Assembly (NCBI RefSeq): GCF_001702265.1
Contig: NZ_MAUE01000037.1
Span: 1 to 64,000 of the forward strand
Length of the DNA: 64,000 nt
Reading direction: 5' to 3'
DNA from: Pseudomonas aylmerensis
GTDB lineage: Bacteria; Pseudomonadota; Gammaproteobacteria; Pseudomonadales; Pseudomonadaceae
Part shown: in pieces, positions 24,434 to 31,955 of the stretch
Layout: each line of letters begins with the position of its first letter
Position numbering within the stretch: position 1 is the stretch's first letter
Position numbers and translations under genes: made by a program
The notes under the pieces: generated by a model
The model's database searches: none
Told to the model about the DNA's origin: nothing
The model's input: only the letters and a program-made list of their open reading frames with translations

Positions 24434-25461
24434 CTGCTATCACTATTCGCCTGCAAGGCTGTCGCAAGGCGTTCGCCGACGGCACCGTGGCCGTGCATGA
24501 CTTGAACCTGACCGTCGAAGGCGGCGAAACCCTGGCGATTCTCGGCCCGTCCGGTTGCGGCAAGACCACCACGTTGCGCCTGATCGCCGGCCTCGAACGT
24601 CCGGATGTCGGCCAGGTGTTGTTCGGCGACCAGGACGTGACCCGCCTGCCCATCGAGCGTCGCGACGTGGGCATGGTCTTCCAGAATTACGCGCTGTTCC
24701 CCAACCTGGATGTGGCCGGCAACATCGTCTACGGCCTGAAGATTCGCGGCGTGTCGGCGTCCGAACGCAACAAGCGCTGCGACGAGTTGCTGGAACTGGT
24801 GGGCTTGCAGCACCACGGCAAGCGCAGCATCCACGAGTTGTCCGGCGGCCAGCGCCAGCGCGTGGCCCTGGCCCGTGCATTGGCACCGCGCCCGAAAGTG
24901 CTGTTGCTTGATGAGCCGCTGGCGGCCCTTGATGCGCAATTGCGTGAGCGCCTGCGCAGCGAGTTGGATCAACTGCTGCGGGGCCTGGGGATCACCTCGG
25001 TGTTCGTCACCCACGACCAGGGTGAAGCCATGGCGCTGGGTGATCGCATCCTGGTGATGGAACACGGCCGCGTGGCGCAGTTGGGCAGCCCGCGGGATAT
25101 CTACCAGAAACCGGCCAACGCGTTCGTCGCCGGATTCGTCGGCAACCTGAATGCGTTCTCGGTGCTCGAAGCCTCGCCCCTGGGCCTGAAAGTCTGCGGC
25201 GGCGAATTGCCGTGGCAGGCGGCCAACCTGCCCGGCACGGTGTACTGCCGCCCTGAACACCTGCGCGTGATGGACGGCGAGGGGCACCTGCACGGCCATC
25301 TGCTGGCGCAGTTTTTCCAGGGCGCGCAAAGCCGCCTGCTGGTGGATGTGGGCGGTCCGCAACCGTTGCTGGTCGACAGCAGCGACAACCAGCTCTACGC
25401 CGTGGGCGCGCCGATTGCCCTGGCGATCACACCGCACATGTTGTTCACCTTGAACGCCTGA
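24430..25461 (+). CDS. ABC transporter ATPase with C-terminal TOBE domain
   Basis: A 343-residue ATPase of the PotA/UgpC/FbpC class. Walker A is GPSGCGKTT, the Q-loop is VGMVFQNYALFPNLD, the signature is LSGGQRQR, Walker B is VLLLDEPLAALD and the switch region is VTHDQGEAMALGD. About 100 C-terminal residues (after GFVGNLNAF) form the TOBE-type regulatory extension with YCRPEHLRVMDGEGH. It is fourth in the operon and probably energises uptake of a phosphorylated or anionic compound. Confidence 0.9.
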   Translation: MTAITIRLQGCRKAFADGTVAVHDLNLTVEGGETLAILGPSGCGKTTTLRLIAGLERPDVGQVLFGDQDVTRLPIERRDVGMVFQNYALFPNLDVAGNIVYGLKIRGVSASERNKRCDELLELVGLQHHGKRSIHELSGGQRQRVALARALAPRPKVLLLDEPLAALDAQLRERLRSELDQLLRGLGITSVFVTHDQGEAMALGDRILVMEHGRVAQLGSPRDIYQKPANAFVAGFVGNLNAFSVLEASPLGLKVCGGELPWQAANLPGTVYCRPEHLRVMDGEGHLHGHLLAQFFQGAQSRLLVDVGGPQPLLVDSSDNQLYAVGAPIALAITPHMLFTLNA

Positions 25462-25467
25462 GAACTT

Positions 25468-26304
25468 ATGTCCAATCGTGCCTTTGTTGTTGCGCAGATC
25501 AGCGATCTGCACCTTAAAGCCGGCCAGCGCCTCACCTATGGCGTGGTCGATACCCTCGGTGCGCTGCGCCGCGCCGTCGATCATCTGAACGCCAGCCACC
25601 CACGGCCCGATATCGTGGTGGTCAGCGGTGACCTGGTGGACTTCGGCCGCGCCGATGAATACGCGGTGCTGCACCCTGAACTGGCGCGCCTGCACATGCC
25701 GGTCTACCTGGTGCCCGGCAACCACGACGCGCGCGGGCCGATGCTCGATGCGTTCGGTGATCACGCCTATTTGCCGGCCTCGGCCGAGGGGCCGCTGGAC
25801 TGGGTGGTGGACGCGCATCCACTGCGCCTGATCGGCCTCGACTCGACCATTCCGGGCGGCCACGGCGGGCAGTTGCTGGACAGCCAATTGCAGTGGCTCG
25901 ACGAGCAGCTGGCACTGCGCCCCGACGCGCCCACGCTGCTGATCCTGCACCACCCGCCGTTTATCAGCGGCATCGGGCATATGGACCGAGAGCCCTTCAT
26001 CAACGCGGCGGCTTTGGAAGCCGTCGTGGCCCGCCATCCGCAAGTGGAGCGCCTATTGTGTGGGCACCTGCACCGGCCGATGCAGCGGCGTTTCGGCGGC
26101 AGCATGAGTTGCGTGTGTCCCGGCACTTCGCACCAGATCGTGCTGGACTTGCAAGATACCGCGCCGGCGCATTTCAACCTGGAGCCGGCGGGGTACTTGC
26201 TGCATCGCTGGGATGCGCAACAGGGGTTGATCAGCCACAACGGCGTGTTCGGGGAGTACCCGGGGCCGTACCCGTTTTATGACGCGAATGGGTTGATTGA
26301 TTGA
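25468..26304 (+). CDS. GpdQ-like class III metallophosphodiesterase
   Basis: A 278-residue cytosolic metallophosphoesterase. All expected metal ligands are present: Asp13 and His15 (ISDLHL), Asp55 (SGDLVD), Asn85 and His86 (GNHD), His161 (LHHPP), and His200/His202 (CGHLHR). They match the spacing of GpdQ (Asp8, His10, Asp50, Asn80, His156, His195, His197). GpdQ hydrolyses glycerophosphodiesters and many unnatural phosphodiesters. It lies six bases after the ABC ATPase gene, so it probably cleaves the imported phosphodiester. Other class III substrates such as cAMP cannot be excluded. Confidence 0.88.
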   Translation: MSNRAFVVAQISDLHLKAGQRLTYGVVDTLGALRRAVDHLNASHPRPDIVVVSGDLVDFGRADEYAVLHPELARLHMPVYLVPGNHDARGPMLDAFGDHAYLPASAEGPLDWVVDAHPLRLIGLDSTIPGGHGGQLLDSQLQWLDEQLALRPDAPTLLILHHPPFISGIGHMDREPFINAAALEAVVARHPQVERLLCGHLHRPMQRRFGGSMSCVCPGTSHQIVLDLQDTAPAHFNLEPAGYLLHRWDAQQGLISHNGVFGEYPGPYPFYDANGLID

Positions 26305-26388
26305 AGCATCGGGCTTTCCATGGCGGGGGCGGGCGCTGCTGCGCACCTCAGCGGTAGCAGGCTCCCTCGCCACGGTCCAGGACGGGGC

Positions 26389-28032
26389 TCAGGCCACGCG
26401 GTTTCTGCCTGAGCCCTTGGCCTCGTACAAGCGCATGTCCGCACGTTTGAGCAGCGCCAGGGAGTCGCGGTCCGAGGGTTCGGCCACACCGACGCCGATG
26501 CTCACCGTCACATGGCCGACTGTCGGGAACACGGCAGCTTCCACGGCCGCGCGGATTTTTTCGGCGACCACTTCGGGGCTGTCCGGCTCCTCGACTTCGG
26601 GCAGCAGCACGGCGAACTCTTCACCGCCGTAGCGCGCGACGAAGTCGGTGGCGCGGGTGGTGTTTTCGATCAGCGCCGCGAGCTGGCACAGCACGTCATC
26701 ACCGATGGCGTGGCCGTAGGTGTCGTTGACGCGCTTGAAGTAGTCGGCGTCGATCAGCAGCAGCGCGAAGGTGCGCCCGGTGCGCTGGAACAGCAGGCTG
26801 TTCTCGGCCAGTTTTTCATCGAAGCGACGCCGGTTGAACACGCCGGTCAGGGCGTCGTGGGTCGCCAGTTTGAGCAGGTCGGCATTGGCCTGGGTGAGGT
26901 CGGCGGTGCGTTGGGCCACGGTGGCTTCCAGGGAGGCGTTGGCCTCTTGCAGTTCGCGTTCCTTGGAGAGCAATGATTGCGTCATGCCGGTGAGGGAGCG
27001 ACCCAGTTGGGCGATTTCCAGCACGGGGTGGTCCTGAGGGAAGACCGCGCCGGGCTGGTGGTTCTGCACCTGTTTGGCCGATTTGGCCAGGCGCTCGATC
27101 GGGCGGCTGAGGGAGGAGGCCAGGAAGTAGGCGGCAAGCACAAACACGACCGCAGCCAGCAAGCCCAGCACCAGCAATTTGTAGAGCAGGGTGCGCGCCG
27201 GCTCCAGCGCTACATCCAGCGGTTGGCGCACCATGATGTACCAGGTCATTTTCGCGTTGGACGGGCTCGGCACGGCGATGGAGGCGGTGACGTAGCCATT
27301 GCCGGTCGACCAGCCGGACGCGCTGCGCAAGTTGTCTGGCGGCATTTGCTCGCCGGCCAGCAACTCCGGGTAGAGCACCTTGCCATCGAAGTCGACGATC
27401 AGCGCCTCGATCTGTGGGATCGCATCTTTTTGCATCACGGCCGAATCGACGATCTGCGTCACCCAGCGCCAGTGCGCATGAGCGCCCAGCACGCCAATGG
27501 TTTCGCCTTGTGCGTTGCGAATCGGCGCGGCAAAGTCGATAAAGCGCAACGGCTCGCCACTCGGCGAACCCGGCAACAGCTTGGCCAGCAGCACCGCCTC
27601 GTGAGGATCACCGGTGTACTCGCCGCGCATGCCGGCCTGGAACCACGGGCGCTGCTGCACCGACTGATTGACCAGCAACCCGTTGACCGCCTGGCGCACT
27701 TGCCCGTTGGCGTCGGCCACGCCCATCCACGCGTATTCGGCGCGCGACTGGGTGCGCAGCTCCATCAAGGTCAGGATGTCCGGCGCGTCCAGGTCGCCCT
27801 TGCGCATGATCGGCGCCTTGCTCAGCAGCGAGACTTCCAACTGGCGTTCACGCAATTGCACCGCCAGCAGCGCCGCCGTCGAGCGGGCCGTGCTCAACAG
27901 GGCGTTGCCGCTGGCCTGTTTCATCTGTTCGGTGGCGATATGGCCGACATAGACCCCCACGCTCAATAACGTGAGTAACGACAAACCGGCAAACCACAGG
28001 GTCAGGTGACTACGCAGACTGGCTTTGATCAT
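26389..28032 (-). CDS. Membrane-bound diguanylate cyclase (dCache-HAMP-GGDEF)
   Basis: A 547-residue enzyme that makes cyclic di-GMP. One N-terminal membrane helix (about 10-28) precedes a large periplasmic dCache-like sensor, then a second helix near residues 280-305 (LLVLGLLAAVVFVLAAYFLA), a HAMP-like linker, a short coiled segment (EREL..EANASLEATVAQRT) and a C-terminal GGDEF domain. The active-site motif is GGEEF at 469-473, and the inhibitory RxxD site (RATD, 460-463) is intact, so product feedback is expected. It is convergent with the phosphodiesterase operon. The ligand sensed is unknown. Confidence 0.92.
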   Translation of the reverse strand: MIKASLRSHLTLWFAGLSLLTLLSVGVYVGHIATEQMKQASGNALLSTARSTAALLAVQLRERQLEVSLLSKAPIMRKGDLDAPDILTLMELRTQSRAEYAWMGVADANGQVRQAVNGLLVNQSVQQRPWFQAGMRGEYTGDPHEAVLLAKLLPGSPSGEPLRFIDFAAPIRNAQGETIGVLGAHAHWRWVTQIVDSAVMQKDAIPQIEALIVDFDGKVLYPELLAGEQMPPDNLRSASGWSTGNGYVTASIAVPSPSNAKMTWYIMVRQPLDVALEPARTLLYKLLVLGLLAAVVFVLAAYFLASSLSRPIERLAKSAKQVQNHQPGAVFPQDHPVLEIAQLGRSLTGMTQSLLSKERELQEANASLEATVAQRTADLTQANADLLKLATHDALTGVFNRRRFDEKLAENSLLFQRTGRTFALLLIDADYFKRVNDTYGHAIGDDVLCQLAALIENTTRATDFVARYGGEEFAVLLPEVEEPDSPEVVAEKIRAAVEAAVFPTVGHVTVSIGVGVAEPSDRDSLALLKRADMRLYEAKGSGRNRVA

Positions 28033-28173
28033 GGGGGGCTTTCGTCGACTGGGCGTTATTACAGGGTAGGCGTAATACCACAGAGCGTGCCAGCACTTGG
28101 GACCACAAACGTTCAAGAAGCACGCCAGGGCGGCTCAGTAGACTCGCCTCACTTCTTCTATTGCTGGTTCCCC

Positions 28174-28779
28174 ATGGATATTTTCCTCTACGCCTTCAGT
28201 GTCATGTACAGCCCAGGTCCGGTGAATTTCATGGGCCTGAATGCCGGGCTCACCGGCCAGTTCCGGCGCTCCACCGGGTTTTTCATCGGCGTTGGTTGCG
28301 CGATGCTGTTGTTGTTCGTGCTGTTTGGCTACACCGGCGAAGCGCTCATCTCCCCGGCGGTGCTGCCGTACATCTCGTTGATTGGCGGGGTGTACACGTT
28401 GTACCTCGCCTATCAGGTGTTCAACGCGCGCACCGAAGTTGAAGAGTCTGCAAACCCTGCGACCAGGACCCTCACGTTCTGGAATGGCCTGGTGATCCAG
28501 TTGCTCAACCCGAAGGGCATCATGGCAGTGTTGCCGATCACCAGTGTGATGTTGCCGGCGGCGCACATTACCGGGGCATCCATCGCCGGGGTCTCGGCAT
28601 TACTGGCGTTCGGGGCGTTTGGTGCGCCGTGGGTGTATGCACTGCTGGGCGCGGTGCTGGGGCGGCGCATCAATGGGGCGTCGGCCTTCACGCTGTTCAA
28701 TCGGAGCATGGGCGTGGCGCTGGCGGTGTGCGCGTATTTCATGTTTCACGCGTTCTATGTGCATTTGGTTTCAACGTGA
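28174..28779 (+). CDS. LysE/RhtB-family amino-acid exporter
   Basis: A 201-residue integral membrane protein with about six helices and the LysE signature (SPGPVNFMGLNAGLTGQFRR near the N-terminus). Later blocks are FWNGLVIQLLNPKG and FGAPWVYALLGAVLGRRI. LysE/RhtB carriers export amino acids or their derivatives by proton exchange. The ATG at 28174 starts inside the first hydrophobic segment (DIFLYAFSVMYSPGP); longer upstream frames lack support. It is divergent from the diguanylate cyclase and is followed by a repeat block. Confidence 0.84.
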   Translation: MDIFLYAFSVMYSPGPVNFMGLNAGLTGQFRRSTGFFIGVGCAMLLLFVLFGYTGEALISPAVLPYISLIGGVYTLYLAYQVFNARTEVEESANPATRTLTFWNGLVIQLLNPKGIMAVLPITSVMLPAAHITGASIAGVSALLAFGAFGAPWVYALLGAVLGRRINGASAFTLFNRSMGVALAVCAYFMFHAFYVHLVST

Positions 28780-28799
28780 GACTACATCTGGTACTGAGC

Positions 28800-29144
28800 C
28801 ACCGCCTTCGCAGGCAAGCCAGCTCCCACATTAGGCTGTGTTGAGTCAGAGGTATTTGAGTCCGGCCAGCTCCTACATTAATCCGTGTTGAGTCAGAGGT
28901 ATTTGAGTCTGTCCAGGTCGAGGCGTGGTGGCTTGTGTGCAGCCACCACACATCTGACTGGCTGAATGCGGTCAAAAATGTGGGAGCTGGCTTGCCTGCG
29001 AAAGCGGCGTGTCAGTGAATACATCTGGTGCTGACACACCGCCTTCGCAGGCAAGCCAGCTCCCACATTAGTTCGTGTTGGGTCAGATGTATTGGAGTCC
29101 GGCCAGCTCCTACACTCGGCCGTGTTGAGTCAAAGGTACTTGAG
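28800..29144. repeat. REPIN plus duplicated 3-prime-end repeat block
   Basis: The gap before the DUF1624 gene holds a half REP (28800-28832) and a full REPIN (28978-29068, ATGTGGGAGCTGGC...GCCAGCTCCCACAT). It also holds four copies of GTGTTG(A/G)GTCAGAGGTATTTGAGTCCGG... starting near 28838, 28885, 29075 and 29122. The last copy lies over the stop codon of the DUF1624 gene, so the other three look like tandem duplicates of that gene's 3-prime end. Confidence 0.8.
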
Positions 29145-30284
29145 CCAAGCCAAATCCCGCCGGCGGGCTTTCAGTCTGGCGAACCAACGCACTGGCACGT
29201 ACAACGCCACAGGCAGCGCTAACGCGACCAGCCAGATGGCGCCGATGCTGTCGGCGCCGAAATAGTTGCCCTGGTTGAGCCCGAACAGCGCCACACCGAT
29301 GACATAGAGCATTTTCAGCACATAAAGATGTAGCAAGTAGAAGAACATCGGCGCTGCGCCGAAGGTGGCAAGCACGCCGATCCAGCGTTTTTGTCCGGCA
29401 CGTTCAAACGCCAGTAACAGCAGCAACCCGAGCCCCAGGGTCAGCGCCAGAAACAATAGCGAAGGCGGGTACTTGGTGACGTTGAAAAAGCTCATCAGCG
29501 TCCGCACGCCGTCGTCATAGGCCTGCCAGGGTTTCTCGCCATAGCCATTGGCCGCGCGCGCCACTACGAATCCCAGCAACGCCGCCGCACCGCTCAGCAA
29601 CAGGTAGCGCTGGCGCAGCGCCGGCTGCAGGGTATTCGCGAACCACGGGCCGAGGCCGTAGCCGAGGGCAATCACGCCGATCCACGGCAGCACCGGATAC
29701 GTGATCCGCAGGCGCAACGCGTCGCCAACCTCGATCCAACCGCGCTCATGCAGAATCGCCCAGGCGTTTTGCAGCGCCGACCCCGGCGTGAAGTGCAGGC
29801 CATCGAGCAGGTTGTGCCCGGCGATGATCACCAGGGCCACCGCGATCAGCAACGGACGCGGCAGCCACACCAGTGCGGCGAGGGCGAGCATGCTCACGCC
29901 GATGGCCCAGATCACTTGCATGTAGATCACGCTGGGCGGCAGTTGGAAGGTCCACGCGAAGTTGACCAGGGTGAACTCCAGCACCACCAGGAACAGCCCG
30001 CGCTTGAACAGGAACGCCGACACATCGCGCCGGCCCTGGTACTTCTGGCCGTACAGCCACGCGGATAAACCCGTGAGCAGCACAAACACCGGCGCACACA
30101 GGTGGGCGAGGGTGCGGCTCACAAACAACGCGGGTTCGGTGCTGTCGATGTTCATCGGGTCGCTGACCTGGCGGTGCAGCAGGAAGGTTTCGCGCACGTG
30201 GTCGAGCAGCATGAACAGGATGACCAGGCCGCGCAGGGCGTCGATGGCCAGCAGGCGTGGGCGTTGGGGAACAGCGTCGGTCAT
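29130..30284 (-). CDS. DUF1624/HGSNAT-like membrane protein
   Basis: A 384-residue protein with about ten membrane helices. The opening RLLAIDALRGLVILFMLLDH with VRETFL, then FVSRTLAHLCAPVFVLLTG, matches the DUF1624/heparan-alpha-glucosaminide N-acetyltransferase catalytic-like family (acyltransferase-3 relatives, DHVR variant). Its substrate in bacteria is unknown; a role in acylating cell-envelope sugars is only analogy. The start at ATG 30284 is tentative; ATG 30293 is as likely. The last codons (LKYL) are shared with the repeat units to the left. Confidence 0.8.
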   Translation of the reverse strand: MTDAVPQRPRLLAIDALRGLVILFMLLDHVRETFLLHRQVSDPMNIDSTEPALFVSRTLAHLCAPVFVLLTGLSAWLYGQKYQGRRDVSAFLFKRGLFLVVLEFTLVNFAWTFQLPPSVIYMQVIWAIGVSMLALAALVWLPRPLLIAVALVIIAGHNLLDGLHFTPGSALQNAWAILHERGWIEVGDALRLRITYPVLPWIGVIALGYGLGPWFANTLQPALRQRYLLLSGAAALLGFVVARAANGYGEKPWQAYDDGVRTLMSFFNVTKYPPSLLFLALTLGLGLLLLLAFERAGQKRWIGVLATFGAAPMFFYLLHLYVLKMLYVIGVALFGLNQGNYFGADSIGAIWLVALALPVALYVPVRWFARLKARRRDLAWLKYL

Positions 30285-30367
30285 GGGCGGCATCACAGGG
30301 CAAGGCGGGCGAGGAGCGTTATCCTATAACATTAATTTGCGCGTTGCCGTGCTTCGTTGTGCAGATT

Positions 30368-30384
30368 AGAATGCGATCAATTCT
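30368..30384. promoter_or_regulatory. AGAAT...ATTCT palindrome, candidate Fur site
   Basis: AGAAT-GCGATCA-ATTCT, 34 bases before the sigma-factor start, has arms seen in Fur operators (AGAAT/ATTCT) but an imperfect core. FecI-type genes are usually Fur-repressed, which makes this a reasonable but unproven site. Confidence 0.4.
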
Positions 30385-30417
30385 TAATTACTCCTTGGCC
30401 CCGCGCCGGTGACTCGC

Positions 30418-30915
30418 ATGTCGTCCCCCCTCAATCTGCCTATCCAGGACCTGTACTGCGAACACCACGGATGGTTGTACCGCTGGCTCGACCGCAAGCT
30501 GGGCAACGCCAGCGACGCGGCCGACCTGGCCCACGATACCTTCATGCGCCTGCTCACCCGCCAGCCCGGCAACGGTTTTGGCAGCGAACCGCGTGCGTTG
30601 CTCACGCATATCGCCAAGGGCCTGATGATCGACAGTTGGCGCCGCCAGGAAGTCGAGCGCGCCTACCTTGAGACTATTGCCCACCTGCCCGAGCAGGAAG
30701 TGCCGTCGCCGGAAACCCGCTGGCTGATCCTCGAGGCGCTGTACCGCATCGAGGCCATGCTGCGCGACCTGCCCGACAAAACCCGCCAGGCCTTCCTGAT
30801 GTCGCAGATCGACGGCTTGACCTACGCGCAGATCGCCGAGCACCTGCAGGTGTCGCTGGTGTCGGTCAAACGCTATATGCGCGATGCATTTCTCGCCTGC
30901 CTGAGCGTGGCATGA
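30418..30915 (+). CDS. FecI-like ECF RNA polymerase sigma factor
   Basis: A 165-residue sigma-70 family protein of the iron-starvation (FecI) type. Region 2 (DAADLAHDTFMRLLTRQPG with SEPRALLTHIAKGLMIDSWRR) and region 4 (YAQIAEHLQVSLVSVKRYMR) are clear. ATG 30418 is chosen over a GTG nine bases upstream. It overlaps the anti-sigma gene by four bases, and the three-gene order sigma/FecR/TonB receptor is the standard cell-surface signalling set. It would direct transcription of the receptor gene when the cognate iron carrier is present. Confidence 0.93.
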   Translation: MSSPLNLPIQDLYCEHHGWLYRWLDRKLGNASDAADLAHDTFMRLLTRQPGNGFGSEPRALLTHIAKGLMIDSWRRQEVERAYLETIAHLPEQEVPSPETRWLILEALYRIEAMLRDLPDKTRQAFLMSQIDGLTYAQIAEHLQVSLVSVKRYMRDAFLACLSVA

Positions 30916-31865
30916 GCCCGTCGATCGACCCGCTGATCCTCGGCGAGGCCGCTGACTGGATGGTGCAGTTGCAGTCCGGCAGCGCCACCGACGAGGATCG
31001 CCGCGCCATCGCCCAATGGCAGTGCCGCAGCGCGCAGCACGCCCAGGCCTGGCAGCGGGCGGAAGCGATCCTCGGCGATTTCAACAGCGTGCCCGGCGCG
31101 ATTGCCGGCGACACCCTCAAGCGCATCGGCCGCAAGAAAGCCCTGGGTCGGCGCCAGGCCCTCGGGCTGTTGTTGCTGGCGGGGCCGGCGAGCTGGCTGG
31201 CCTGGCAGCACAAGCCCTGGCAGGCCTGGACCGCCGACCAGCACACCGCCATCGGCGAGCAGCGCAACCTCACGTTACCGGATGGCACGCGCCTGCTGAT
31301 CAACACCGCCAGCTCGCTGAATATCGTCTTTACCGATCAGGTGCGGCGCATCGAATTGCTGCAAGGCGAAGTGCTGATTACCACCGCCAAGGACCCGGCG
31401 CCGACGCACCGTCCGTTCAGCGTGCAGACCCGTCACGGCAGCGCGCGGGCGCTGGGGACGCATTTCAGTGTGCGGGTCGGGGAGCAGAGCAGCCGCGTGG
31501 CGGTGATCGACGGCGCAGTGGAAATGCTGCCGCTGCATGCCAGCCGGGGGCTGATCCTCAAGGCCGGCGAACAGAGCGCGTTCGGCAGTGGCAGCGTGGC
31601 GGCGGTGGCGCCGCTGGAGGTGGGCGCAGTGACCTGGGAAAACGGCATGTTGCTGGCCCAGCAGATGCGCCTGGCGGATTTGCTCGAGGAGCTGGGCCGC
31701 TACCGGCAGGGCGTGTTGCGCTGTCACGCCAGTGTGGCCGGGTTGAGCGTGTCCGGCGCGTTCCCGCTGCGCGAGACCGATGCCAGCCTGCGCCTGTTGC
31801 AGGACACGTTGCCGGTCAAGGTCAGCAGCCTGACCGGTTATTGGGTCACTGTTGAGCCACGCTGA
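30912..31865 (+). CDS. FecR-like anti-sigma factor
   Basis: A 317-residue inner-membrane regulator. An N-terminal cytosolic DUF4880-like domain (AADWMVQLQSGSATDEDRRAI, W-rich QHAQAWQRAEAIL) is followed by one membrane helix near residues 80-95 (ALGLLLLAGPASWLAW). The periplasmic FecR domain then contains RNLTLPDGTRLLINTASSL and GEQSSRVAVIDGAVEM, plus a C-terminal secretin/TonB-like tail. It holds the sigma factor inactive until signalled by the receptor. Confidence 0.92.
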   Translation: MSPSIDPLILGEAADWMVQLQSGSATDEDRRAIAQWQCRSAQHAQAWQRAEAILGDFNSVPGAIAGDTLKRIGRKKALGRRQALGLLLLAGPASWLAWQHKPWQAWTADQHTAIGEQRNLTLPDGTRLLINTASSLNIVFTDQVRRIELLQGEVLITTAKDPAPTHRPFSVQTRHGSARALGTHFSVRVGEQSSRVAVIDGAVEMLPLHASRGLILKAGEQSAFGSGSVAAVAPLEVGAVTWENGMLLAQQMRLADLLEELGRYRQGVLRCHASVAGLSVSGAFPLRETDASLRLLQDTLPVKVSSLTGYWVTVEPR

Positions 31866-31955
31866 AACTTTTTTGCCTGTTCGCTGATACCTTTTTCGTT
31901 GTCGTGCGGTGTAGGGGAGAACCCTCAACTTTGCACCGCGCCGACAGGAATGCCC

